A model generated the notes under the pieces. It was not told where the DNA came from, made no database searches, and worked only from the letters and a program-made list of their open reading frames with translations. From assembly GCA_024405875.1 (NCBI GenBank), contig JAKSOA010000007.1, positions 27,863-91,862 on the forward strand: a DNA stretch of 64,000 bases, in the 5' to 3' direction. Position numbers and translations under genes: made by a program. Of the stretch, positions 47,384-55,542 are shown in pieces (within the stretch, counting starts at the first letter, position 1; every line of letters starts with the position of its first letter). The DNA comes from Paludibacteraceae bacterium. GTDB taxonomy: Bacteria; Bacteroidota; Bacteroidia; Bacteroidales; Paludibacteraceae.

Positions 47384-48789
47384 TAGACTTGTTATTTGAA
47401 TTGAGTAAGAAGGGTAGTAATAAGTTCTCAATGCCTGAACTTGATGTACCTGAAGTGTCAGTTTCAGCAAAGCGTGGCACGGAACTTGATTTGCCTGAAC
47501 TTCCTGAAGTTGAGGTTATGCGTCACTATACAGCCCTTGCACGCCGTGTACACGGTGTTGAGGACGGTCCTTATCCACTTGGCTCCTGCACTATGAAGTA
47601 TAACCCTAAAGTGAATGAGATGACGGCCTCACTTGAAGGCTTTACAGGCATTCATCCTCTTCAACCTGCCGATACTGTAAAAGGTTGCACAGAGGTGCTT
47701 AAATTAACGCATAGCGCACTTTGTGCCGTACTTGGTATGGATGCGGTAAGTTTCCAACCGGCGGCAGGAGCGCACGGTGAGATGACATCACTTCTTGTAA
47801 TGCATAAGTACTTGCAGAGCATAGGTCAAACTCAGAGAACTAAAATCATTGTTCCCGATTCATCACACGGAACAAATCCTGCAAGTGCGGTAGCCGCTGG
47901 TTTTGAGGTGGTTACAATACCGTCATATCCTAACGGAATGGTTGATATGGACGCTCTTAAGGCTGCTGTTGGTGATGATACAGCCGCCATGATGCTTACA
48001 AACCCAAATACCCTTGGCATATTTGACAAGCAGATAGCGGAGATGTCAAAAGTGGTTCACGCCTCAGGCGGACTAATGTATTATGATGGTGCCAACCTAA
48101 ACGCTATTATGGGGTGGGCTCGTCCTGGCGATATGGGCTTTGATATTGTTCACGTAAACTTGCATAAGACATTCTCCACACCTCACGGCGGTGGAGGTCC
48201 AGGTAGCGGTCCTATCGCTTGTAAGAAATTCCTACAGGCTTACCTGCCTTATACAGAGTTGGATTACAGGCAAGGTGTTGATGCAGAAAAGAGTATAGGT
48301 AAGGTTAAGGCTTTCCACGGAAACTTTGCGGTAATTGTAAAGGCATTGACATACATTCTCGCTCTTGGGGCGGAGGGGCTTAAAGATGCTTCAGGCAAGG
48401 CGGTTCTTAACGCAAACTATTTGTTCAGGCAGATTGCGTCTCTATATGGAGAAGAGTATCGCCACTGTATGCACGAGTTTGTTGTAAGTGCCTCAAAGGC
48501 AGGTGATGAGTATGGTGTTCACGCACTTGACATTGCCAAGGCTATGCTTGATGAGGGTATTCATCCGCCTACAATATATTTCCCTCTCATTGTCAAGGAG
48601 GCTATGATGTTTGAGCCTACAGAGACAGAGAGTAAGGAGTCTATTGATTCTCTGGCTGAGACGATGGCTAAGATTTTCAGTGTCGCCGCCTCTGACCCCG
48701 ACGCCCTTCACGCAGCACCCCTTAATGCCTACATAGGTCGTCCCGATGAGGTTAAGGCAGCAAAGGAGATGAAGGTTAGATACAATTAG
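47380..48789 (+). CDS. gcvPB: Glycine dehydrogenase (decarboxylating) subunit 2
   Basis: C-terminal half of the split P-protein. The PLP lysine is in HVNLHKTFSTPHGGGGPG. GSCTMKYNPKVNEMTA and FQPAAGAHGEMTSL are family motifs, and 469 aa is typical. It completes a full glycine cleavage system (P, H, T, L) plus lipoate ligase in this window. Translationally coupled to gcvPA through an ATGA overlap. Confidence 0.97.
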   Translation: MIDLLFELSKKGSNKFSMPELDVPEVSVSAKRGTELDLPELPEVEVMRHYTALARRVHGVEDGPYPLGSCTMKYNPKVNEMTASLEGFTGIHPLQPADTVKGCTEVLKLTHSALCAVLGMDAVSFQPAAGAHGEMTSLLVMHKYLQSIGQTQRTKIIVPDSSHGTNPASAVAAGFEVVTIPSYPNGMVDMDALKAAVGDDTAAMMLTNPNTLGIFDKQIAEMSKVVHASGGLMYYDGANLNAIMGWARPGDMGFDIVHVNLHKTFSTPHGGGGPGSGPIACKKFLQAYLPYTELDYRQGVDAEKSIGKVKAFHGNFAVIVKALTYILALGAEGLKDASGKAVLNANYLFRQIASLYGEEYRHCMHEFVVSASKAGDEYGVHALDIAKAMLDEGIHPPTIYFPLIVKEAMMFEPTETESKESIDSLAETMAKIFSVAASDPDALHAAPLNAYIGRPDEVKAAKEMKVRYN

Positions 48790-48819
48790 CAATTAGTAAT
48801 TAGTAATTAACAATTAATA

Positions 48820-51480
48820 GTGAATAATCACCGCATCACCATTATATTGTGCCTATTGCTTTTTGTGTTGCCTGTCAATGCAAAGAAGAAGAGTGTGGAT
48901 AATAACGGGGTTATCAAGAACCCTGTATGCTCCATTGATTTCCCGCCCAATATCTATACAAAAAAGGTAACATACAAGGTGCAGAAGAGCGTTATTAAGG
49001 GTAAGGAGTTATCCATATACCTTGAAGACGCATTCTCAAATCTTTTGTTCACTGAAGAGATTGTGAATGCCGCGTATGACTCTGTAAGAGTGCATTTGCC
49101 AGAGGAGTATAAGGGATACACACTGCGTCTCTACTCTCATAAGGAGCCTATAGAGCGTTATGTGCCTAATTTTGTACGCAATAGTATGTCTCAGGACTCA
49201 CGCCGTATCTTTACTCTCACCACTGCGTTCAATGTTGTTACAAACCTTGACAAACCCAAACCACTTGCTGGTCTGCAAGACCGTAATATAGTGTTGTGGG
49301 GTAGTCACGGGCTCTACTATAACCGCATAAATGAGCGTTGGGAGTGGATGCGTCCCAGAATGTTCTGCTCTGTTGAGGATTTGCTTGCAACATCGGTGGC
49401 AATACCATACCTTATGCCTATGCTTCGGAATGCAGGGGCGGATGTCTATATGCCTCGAGAGCGCGATATCAATCCCTATGAATACACCGCTGTAAATCAA
49501 GGAAACACTAATGTTTACAAGGCTGATATTACCAAATCAGGTGATTATTGGGTTAAAGTAAAATATCAAAGGAGCACCGATAAGGCGTTGAAAATCAATA
49601 TAAAACACGCAGGAGTTGAATCCCATTACACTATTAACTCAACTGTAGGTTACGGTACTTGGATATACATTGACAACCTGCATTTTGACGGTCCCTCTGA
49701 GTTTGCATTCAGCAGTGATTTGGATGCAAAAATAGCAATAGACTCTGTTGTCATTGGTGGCGGCATAAGCCATTACGGCAGTTACTACCCACGTTTTATG
49801 GAGGCTGCTCTTTATAATCTGAGAGAGAATGGTCTGCCTGATTCAATCACAGTAAACCAGAAACCAGGCGTAAAGAGTGACTACTATGATGATATTTATG
49901 CACGCAGCAAGTGGGTTAATTTTCTTATGGGTGGCTCTGACAGATTCCCGTCATATCCAGGTAAAAAGATTCCTATTGACCTTACATTAGCGTTACATAC
50001 AGATGCTTTTGTACGTGATTCAGGTAAGGTTATAGGGCCATTGCTTATATGTACAACAGATTCGGTTTATCCATCGGGGTATTCCCGCTTTGCAAGCAAT
50101 GACCTTGCCTCTTACGTAGGTTATCAACTGATGAATGATTTAAAGGCGTATGGCATAGATGATTGGCAGTGGCGTGGAATATGGCATCAGAATTTTGTTG
50201 AGACTCGTGTGCCAATGGTTCCATCTGTAATTGTTGAGATGTTCTCACACCAGAACTTCGCTGATATGAGAGTGGCTAATAATCCACAGTTCAAGTTTAT
50301 GTATGCACGTGCCATTTACAAGGCGGCTCTTAAATTTATTGCTGAGCAGTATGGGCAGACGTACGTGGTACAGCCTCTTGCGGTTAATTCCTTTACCTCT
50401 GAGTTTGCCGCAGGTGACAGTGTCCGCCTGGCTTGGAAGCCTACTACTGACCCTGTGGAGCCTACTGCGTTCCCTACAAGTTATATTGTATATACACGTA
50501 TTGGTAACGGTGCTTTTGACTCTGGAAAAGTTGTTAGCGGAACCTCTGTCACTCTGCCTGTCAGCCCCGATGTCATCTACAGTTACAAGGTGGCGGCTTG
50601 GAATAACGGCGGTGAGAGTTTTCCGTCAGAGATTCTTTCTGTGTGCAAGAAGAGCAATTCAAAGGGTAGTGCGCTTATAGTAAATGGTTTTGACAAGATA
50701 TCGGGTGCCATAAGTTTTGATTTCATACAGATGGCTGGTTTCTCTGCAGAGACAGATTTTGGAGTGCCATACCTCTATGATATATCCTATACAGGTCCTC
50801 AGATAGAGTTTAACAAAGCGGTGGAGTTTGTAAATAATGACTATCCGGGTTTTGGCGCCTCACTTGGCAACTATGAGACTCAGACAATAGCGGGCAACAC
50901 ATTTGACTACACATATGTGCACGGCTTGGCGCTATCAGAGTGTGGCTACTCATTTGTATCAACATCAAAGGCGGCGTTTGCGTCAGGGGTCAGGACACCA
51001 TCAAAATATACGCTGCTTGATGTTATATTAGGGTTGCAGAATAATTCAGGAAAGTATTCTATTCTGCCTGTTGATATGCAGCGTGGCATACTTGATTTCA
51101 CACAGGCAGGCAAGAATATTATTATAAGCGGAGCCTATATAGGTCAGGAGGGTGGCAGTTTTGCGAATAAGGTATTTAGTTGTGTTTTACGTAGCCCATT
51201 CGCAGCCACTAACGGCAAGGTTGTGCTTCCTGATGGCTCAACTGAGTTCTCTCTACAGATGACACCCTCAGCGGAGCGTTATTTTCTTAAAAATGTAGAT
51301 GCCATAGACCCTAAATATCGTGGAACAGAGAAGATTCTCTTTTATGATACAAACCGTCTTCCCGCCGCGCTGCTTTATAAGAGAAATTACAAATCCATAG
51401 TCCTCGGTTTCCCCATAGAGGCACTCACATCACAAGAACAGGTGAATTCACTGATGAAATATCTGCTTGGAAAATTTTAA
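48820..51480 (+). CDS. Large secreted amidase-like protein with golvesin-type and FnIII domains
   Basis: An 886-aa secreted protein. Signal peptide to about residue 21 (LPVNA). The scaffold resembles zinc amidase_3 enzymes interrupted by an insert: LWGSHGLYYN supplies a first histidine, TLALHTDAF a second, and PSVIVEMFSHQNFADMR a catalytic-type glutamate. The insert (about residues 220-310) looks like a golvesin C-terminal domain, and an FnIII-like domain follows at about 540-640. The annotation 'xanthan lyase' sometimes given to such proteins is not supported by sequence. The GTG start lies in a repeat shared with 1357-1370. Confidence 0.65.
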   Translation: MNNHRITIILCLLLFVLPVNAKKKSVDNNGVIKNPVCSIDFPPNIYTKKVTYKVQKSVIKGKELSIYLEDAFSNLLFTEEIVNAAYDSVRVHLPEEYKGYTLRLYSHKEPIERYVPNFVRNSMSQDSRRIFTLTTAFNVVTNLDKPKPLAGLQDRNIVLWGSHGLYYNRINERWEWMRPRMFCSVEDLLATSVAIPYLMPMLRNAGADVYMPRERDINPYEYTAVNQGNTNVYKADITKSGDYWVKVKYQRSTDKALKINIKHAGVESHYTINSTVGYGTWIYIDNLHFDGPSEFAFSSDLDAKIAIDSVVIGGGISHYGSYYPRFMEAALYNLRENGLPDSITVNQKPGVKSDYYDDIYARSKWVNFLMGGSDRFPSYPGKKIPIDLTLALHTDAFVRDSGKVIGPLLICTTDSVYPSGYSRFASNDLASYVGYQLMNDLKAYGIDDWQWRGIWHQNFVETRVPMVPSVIVEMFSHQNFADMRVANNPQFKFMYARAIYKAALKFIAEQYGQTYVVQPLAVNSFTSEFAAGDSVRLAWKPTTDPVEPTAFPTSYIVYTRIGNGAFDSGKVVSGTSVTLPVSPDVIYSYKVAAWNNGGESFPSEILSVCKKSNSKGSALIVNGFDKISGAISFDFIQMAGFSAETDFGVPYLYDISYTGPQIEFNKAVEFVNNDYPGFGASLGNYETQTIAGNTFDYTYVHGLALSECGYSFVSTSKAAFASGVRTPSKYTLLDVILGLQNNSGKYSILPVDMQRGILDFTQAGKNIIISGAYIGQEGGSFANKVFSCVLRSPFAATNGKVVLPDGSTEFSLQMTPSAERYFLKNVDAIDPKYRGTEKILFYDTNRLPAALLYKRNYKSIVLGFPIEALTSQEQVNSLMKYLLGKF

Positions 51481-51482
51481 CT

Positions 51483-52259
51483 CTATATTCCTAACATTTT
51501 TTTAAAGTATTCTCCTGTTTCTTTATCGGGGATTAGGTTGTTCTTACCCTCTTTAAAATTCTTAAACCAGGGAGTGTCTTGCTGATGCAATTCATTTATC
51601 AGTTTTGTTGAGTTCCAATCTTTGTAGGTGTCCCAAACCTTGTTTAATATAATTATGGTCTCGTTGTCGTCAACAATGGGGTCCTCAAAATAATAATCAC
51701 CAGTTTCAGTATCCCATTTCATTACTGATGTGGGGTGGGTGATTGCATTTTTTTTAAAGTGTTTGAATGAATTATATACATTTGGAATCACTGGACCGAA
51801 TTTCCACGCTTCTATTCTGTCATATTTTGCATTTGTGATGGGTCTGTTAATGTATGCAAGGCTATAACCTTGTGCAAAATAAACAAGTTTTATCAAAGTC
51901 AAAATGGTGATGGGGTGATTTTCTGCTATTGATTTGTTTACAAAGTAATTGGCTACAGATAAAGCGTCTGTTTTGGATTTTTTTGCTCTTTGTGCAATTC
52001 TCTCTGAATCAAGTTCATAGTTTGCCTGTAACTGCATCCAGAATGAGGCGGGCAAATCAAGAAATTGCTCTAATTTAAGGGCTATTTCCGCTGTTATATT
52101 ACGTTTCTCATGCAGAATGTCTGATATTATAGAACGAGATACATTAATTTCATCGGCAAGTTCACTGCTTTTGATACCCCTGCTTACTATCTCATCTTTT
52201 AGCACGCTGCCTGGATGCGTTGCACAAAACGGAGTTATATCTTTAATGTTACTTTTCAT
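51483..52259 (-). CDS. HigA-like antitoxin with Panacea (DUF4065) domain
   Basis: A 258-aa antitoxin candidate. Residues about 14-75 are an XRE/HigA helix-turn-helix (HPGSVLKDEIVSRGIKSSEL, DEINVSRSIISDIL, LPASFWMQLQANYEL). Residues about 100-255 form a Panacea/DUF4065 domain (TLIKLVYFAQGYSLAYINRP, RIEAWKFGPVIPNVY), known as a general toxin-neutralising module. It overlaps the upstream RelE/HigB-type toxin gene by 11 bp, toxin first, as in HigBA operons. The HTH probably represses the shared promoter. Confidence 0.88.
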   Translation of the reverse strand: MKSNIKDITPFCATHPGSVLKDEIVSRGIKSSELADEINVSRSIISDILHEKRNITAEIALKLEQFLDLPASFWMQLQANYELDSERIAQRAKKSKTDALSVANYFVNKSIAENHPITILTLIKLVYFAQGYSLAYINRPITNAKYDRIEAWKFGPVIPNVYNSFKHFKKNAITHPTSVMKWDTETGDYYFEDPIVDDNETIIILNKVWDTYKDWNSTKLINELHQQDTPWFKNFKEGKNNLIPDKETGEYFKKMLGI

Positions 52260-52572
52260 AATGTTTTGATAATTTGTGAATTGATATGTCGGTTATTGTT
52301 AGTGTGTTGTCCACTTCACTGGTTTTACATATTATTCTCCATTGATCATTTACTCTAAGAGATTCAAATCCCGATAGTTCCTTTGATAGTTTTTCGTACC
52401 GTAATCCATTATACGCTTTTAGAACATAGAGATTGGGTATAGCTTTTATTATGTTAATTGTGTGAATAAATGCTTTGACAATTCTATGGTCTATTTTAGA
52501 GTATTCTGCATTAGTTGTCATACCAACATTATACAACTCTAATAAACTATTATTTTTAATGTTTACATTCAC
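52249..52572 (-). CDS. HigB/RelE-type mRNA interferase toxin
   Basis: Small toxin of about 107 aa. The core GLRYEKLSKELSGFESLRVN and QWRIICKT and TDISIHKLSKHY matches the HigB/ParE-RelE fold (short basic protein, W-R-I core). Start choice: the GTG at 52572 keeps the helix NVNIKNNSLLELYNVG that aligns with relatives, whereas the ATG at 52521 is the first ATG. The GTG is 4 bp after a TATCTTTG box, so the mRNA would be leaderless. The frame running back to 52737 is not supported. Confidence 0.75.
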   Translation of the reverse strand: MNVNIKNNSLLELYNVGMTTNAEYSKIDHRIVKAFIHTINIIKAIPNLYVLKAYNGLRYEKLSKELSGFESLRVNDQWRIICKTSEVDNTLTITDISIHKLSKHYEK

Positions 52573-52576
52573 ATTG

Positions 52577-52607
52577 CAAAGATAAAAAATTTCTTTTAAT
52601 TTACAAA
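52577..52607 (-). promoter_or_regulatory. Promoter of the toxin-antitoxin operon
   Basis: On the minus strand, TTTG (52604-52607), 19-bp spacer, TATCTTTG (52577-52584): exact match to the Bacteroidota consensus. Confidence 0.8.
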
Positions 52608-52703
52608 AACATAATTTATAAAAATGTAAACAATGCGATTTTTTGAAAAAATTCTGTTTTGGTTTATTTTGGCTTTGGCTTTGGATAAAAAAAGTCACCC
52701 TCT

Positions 52704-52734
52704 TTTGCATTTTATTTGCTAAGTCGTATATTTG
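52704..52734 (+). promoter_or_regulatory. Promoter of the ECF sigma-factor operon
   Basis: TTTG (52704-52707), 19-bp spacer, TATATTTG (52727-52734): exact match. It is 23 bp before the preferred ATG of the sigma gene and rules out the upstream TTG start at 52716. Confidence 0.85.
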
Positions 52735-52757
52735 CAATAAAATTGCTGTATATTTAT

Positions 52758-53336
52758 ATGCTTACAGACAAGGAAATAGTGGAGCGTTTGATATCGGGAG
52801 ATGAGAATGTGATAAAAACATTCCTTTTTGAAGATTGCAGACCTGCGTTACAATACATAGGTGAGTGTTTTTTTACCACAAAATATTCCCCCGAGGAGTT
52901 GGTGGGCGAATTATATGAAGTGCTGGCAGAGGATAACTGGAGGCGGATTCGCCAATTTGGATTTAATAGCAAACTTACTACATACGTAACAGTTATTGCC
53001 ACACGTCATTTTATGAGGAAAAGGGAGAAAGTGATTCCAATTGAAGCGTCAGAATACCTAACAGATGACGGGATTGTTAGTAATGAAGCGGAACATAAAT
53101 TCATATTGCAAGACGTGGATACCGCATTAAAAAAGTTGGACAAATTAGATAGATTTCTTGTAAAATATATATTGTTGATGGGATATAAACCTTGCGATGT
53201 TATAAATATAAGCAAGCGGTTCTTTAAAGTGGACGGAGTGGATGATGATACATACGCAGGATATATATATGTACGTTATTATAGAGCAAAAAACAAATTC
53301 AAACAAATCTTGTCAAAATATGGATACGGCTTATGA
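52758..53336 (+). CDS. ECF-type RNA polymerase sigma factor
   Basis: About 192 aa, with a recognisable sigma-2 region (FNSKLTTYVTVIATRHFMRKR, shape of the -10 binding helix) and a diverged sigma-4 region (LDKLDRFLVKYILLMGYKPC, DTYAGYIYVRYYRAKNKFKQ). ATG 52758 (MLTDKEIVERLISGDEN) is the natural start. It overlaps the next gene by 4 bp. The operon (sigma, anti-sigma-like, M48 protease) suggests a membrane-signalled regulon; the target promoters are not known. Confidence 0.75.
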   Translation: MLTDKEIVERLISGDENVIKTFLFEDCRPALQYIGECFFTTKYSPEELVGELYEVLAEDNWRRIRQFGFNSKLTTYVTVIATRHFMRKREKVIPIEASEYLTDDGIVSNEAEHKFILQDVDTALKKLDKLDRFLVKYILLMGYKPCDVINISKRFFKVDGVDDDTYAGYIYVRYYRAKNKFKQILSKYGYGL

Positions 53337-53662
53337 AGATAAAAGATGTAAATATAAAAGATGAGATTCTTGCCGCATATATAGACGGCAATTTATCTGA
53401 ATCTGAAATGGAGAACCTTGAAAAATCTATGGATGTGGACACCTTGGAAACGCTTAGGGTGGCTATGAATGCAGTAGAAGAGATTGACAAGAAAGGCGTA
53501 TTTGGTAAGCACGTGGATTTTCCAAAATTTGCGGATGAAGGGAAAGAAAGTATTAAGGAGTATCTTGATTCTCTACATAGTGATGATATGTTAGAGACAG
53601 GCTTTTTAGGTAGCGAATGTGGTGCCAATCAAGACTCAGACGATGAAGAAAACCAAAAATAA
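53333..53662 (+). CDS. Anti-sigma-like small acidic protein
   Basis: A 109-aa protein whose N-terminal segment EILAAYIDGNLSESEMENLE resembles the helical start of anti-sigma factors (LLxAYLDGELSxxE), but without the zinc-binding His/Cys. The C-terminal half is acidic, with no membrane segment. By position it is the likely regulator of the adjacent sigma factor; this is an inference. It overlaps the M48 gene region by 20 bp. Confidence 0.6.
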   Translation: MKIKDVNIKDEILAAYIDGNLSESEMENLEKSMDVDTLETLRVAMNAVEEIDKKGVFGKHVDFPKFADEGKESIKEYLDSLHSDDMLETGFLGSECGANQDSDDEENQK

Positions 53663-54746
53663 TAATACTATTAAAAAAAATGTCTCAGCAAGCATCACAT
53701 CTATAATTTTCAGATATGTTATAGGGTGTTTGTTGTTTGTTTCCGCAAGTGTAGGTCTGATAGTATTGGGTGTATTGACCTTTGTAAAACAATGGCATTA
53801 CGCATATTTTGGGGTGTTAGCTTTAGCAGGTATCTATTTTTTAGTTCAATTTTTTGTGGTGATAATAAAAAGTCCGTCCTATCCTGACTATTATATCCTG
53901 ATAAACAAAGATAACTGCAATTTTGACAATTTGTTTGATGAACTTGATAAGGTCAGTAGCATTGTAGGTGCACCAATGCCAGATAAAGTGTATATATCAA
54001 TAAAAGCGGAATGTGCTATGTTCTCATCACCTATAATTGGGCACCTGCCTTTGTTAAGCGATACCTGCCTTGTTATCGGGATTCCCTATTTGATAGCCCT
54101 TTCAAGAGACGATTTAAGAGTAATGCTATGCCATGAATTTGCACACTACAGAAATGCAGATTTAAAAAACGAAGGAAAATTATATAGGATAGGGTCATTT
54201 TCCGGATATTTTATAAAATCAAACATAAAATATTTGCAAACAGGGAAAGCAAATCAAATAAAATTATTATCGTCAGTCTTCACATCTTACAGCATTGTAA
54301 TGTATGAGAAAATAAGAAAAACGTTCCGTTCAGTGGAACTGCAGATGGAATGTGCCGCAGACGACGTGGCACGCCAATGTACGTCAGACCAGCGTCTGAA
54401 GCAGGCTTTGCTAAAAGCGTCATACGTAAAATATATTTTTAACTATGTTAACTGGGGCTGTTGGCAACTTGATATAAAAGGTATTTATGTTCAAAACAAG
54501 TATAAGGTGATGATGGAACTGATAAATCTGATACCTCAACCAGAGACACGCAGATTCACCAATAAACATATTATGCAGAGACTCAAAAGACTTCAAGGTG
54601 AGGTGTCAATGGACTTTAGTGTATATGATGAGTTTCATAAACTTGATGAATTGGATTTGAGCCTTGATAAAATGGTATGTTGTAGCAACGCAGATTTCAT
54701 TGTGTGGTTGACCAATACTTACCATATATATGAGAATTACAACTGA
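53643..54746 (+). CDS. M48-family membrane zinc peptidase
   Basis: About 367 aa from ATG 53643 (MKKTKNNNTIKKN); the frame starts earlier at a GTG (53619), which is less likely. Two membrane segments lie at about residues 19-75. The zinc motif is HEFAH in LRVMLCHEFAHYRNAD, with a distal ligand glutamate in LQMECAADDVAR. The layout is HtpX/Ste24-like. Being co-transcribed with a sigma and an anti-sigma-like gene, it could cleave a regulator or act in envelope quality control. Confidence 0.8.
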   Translation: MKKTKNNNTIKKNVSASITSIIFRYVIGCLLFVSASVGLIVLGVLTFVKQWHYAYFGVLALAGIYFLVQFFVVIIKSPSYPDYYILINKDNCNFDNLFDELDKVSSIVGAPMPDKVYISIKAECAMFSSPIIGHLPLLSDTCLVIGIPYLIALSRDDLRVMLCHEFAHYRNADLKNEGKLYRIGSFSGYFIKSNIKYLQTGKANQIKLLSSVFTSYSIVMYEKIRKTFRSVELQMECAADDVARQCTSDQRLKQALLKASYVKYIFNYVNWGCWQLDIKGIYVQNKYKVMMELINLIPQPETRRFTNKHIMQRLKRLQGEVSMDFSVYDEFHKLDELDLSLDKMVCCSNADFIVWLTNTYHIYENYN

Positions 54747-54797
54747 CAAATGAAAGATTTTTACTTTTCAGTGTCTCTAATGTGAAAAGACACTTTT

Positions 54798-55121
54798 ATG
54801 AAGGATAGTAATCTTTTCAATTCATACAGGATTCATTCCAGATGGTATTGTACGTTAGCACTTCTTGGAAAAGAAATAGGTATAGACATATCTAAATCAA
54901 CCAACAAAAAAGAATCAATTTTAATGATGCTTGACATATTTGAAGCCTTCCCGGAAGTGGGTGACGTAATAAATTCTCTGATAAAACTACAAAAGGAGTT
55001 GGAATCAACTGAAAACGGAAGCATTACTCCAGACATAATAGAAAGAAGCAGCGTTTTGGGTGCTCTTGATGCACGTAAGGCATACTCCAACAATAAGGAT
55101 TGGAGTATGCTGTGTGACTAA
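54798..55121 (+). CDS. Hypothetical 107-aa protein
   Basis: No family recognised. It has no signal peptide, membrane segment or cysteine cluster, and looks mainly helical (KKESILMMLDIFEAFPEVGD, VINSLIKLQKELEST). It follows the M48 peptidase on the same strand after a 51-bp gap, so it may be the last gene of the sigma operon. Confidence 0.55.
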   Translation: MKDSNLFNSYRIHSRWYCTLALLGKEIGIDISKSTNKKESILMMLDIFEAFPEVGDVINSLIKLQKELESTENGSITPDIIERSSVLGALDARKAYSNNKDWSMLCD

Positions 55122-55153
55122 ACATTGTCTGCTTAAAAATTATAATCTAAACA

Positions 55154-55184
55154 GTTGTAATAAACAAAATATTTACTACATTTG
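55154..55184 (+). promoter_or_regulatory. Probable promoter of the structured RNA / CXXX operon leader
   Basis: GTTG (55154-55157, one mismatch to TTTG), 19-bp spacer, TACATTTG (55177-55184, exact). No better box is seen between here and the FISUMP gene. Confidence 0.5.
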
Positions 55185-55271
55185 TGGCATATTTTGTCTA
55201 AATGTTGCAATTTTTTTTGTACATTGAAGACAATTTATGACATATAGGCGTTTGTTGACGCTTTGTTTTGA

Positions 55272-55435
55272 CGGTCTGAAACCTGAGAAATTTCAATCTA
55301 CAGTCATAACATTGCAACAATGAATGTTCTGCGTGTATGATAATTTGTACTTAGCGTTTTGCTAAGACGGTTACATACGACGTGGACTTCGTGTTGTTCG
55401 TGTAACTGTAGAAGGTTTCTCAGGACCTCAGACCG
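55272..55435 (+). ncRNA. Structured RNA with long closing helix (6S-like outline)
   Basis: Three stacked helices close the element: CGGTCTGA/TCAGACCG (55272-55279 with 55428-55435), CCTGAGAAA/TTTCTCAGG (55282-55290 with 55416-55424), and TCTACAGT/ACTGTAGA (55297-55304 with 55405-55412), separated by short internal loops. The interior holds hairpins such as TTAGC-gtttt-GCTAA (55351-55365) and a possible GTATG/CATAC helix. No open frame covers it. Length and outline (long closing stem, large bubble) recall 6S RNA, but a leader or riboswitch-like element of the downstream operon is equally possible. Confidence 0.7.
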
Positions 55436-55475
55436 TGAATCGAGCATCAAAATTCGAGGTTCACGTTATTTTTTT
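55434..55475 (+). terminator. Terminator after the structured RNA
   Basis: Stem CGTGAA / TTCACG extended by TCGA / TCGA with a two-base bulge and loop GCATCAAAAT, then TTATTTTTTT. Its 5' arm shares two bases with the outer helix of the RNA, which would permit competition between the two folds. Confidence 0.85.
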
Positions 55476-55542
55476 GCATTCTCATGAAAGATTTCTGGAA
55501 CTATCTGCCTCTAATTATAAAACACTTTAATAGAACTATACA

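Noticed and set aside
52249-52737. 162-codon frame for the toxin
   Set aside because: The N-terminal 55 codons are AT-rich low-complexity sequence upstream of a perfect promoter; the functional toxin begins at 52572 or 52521.
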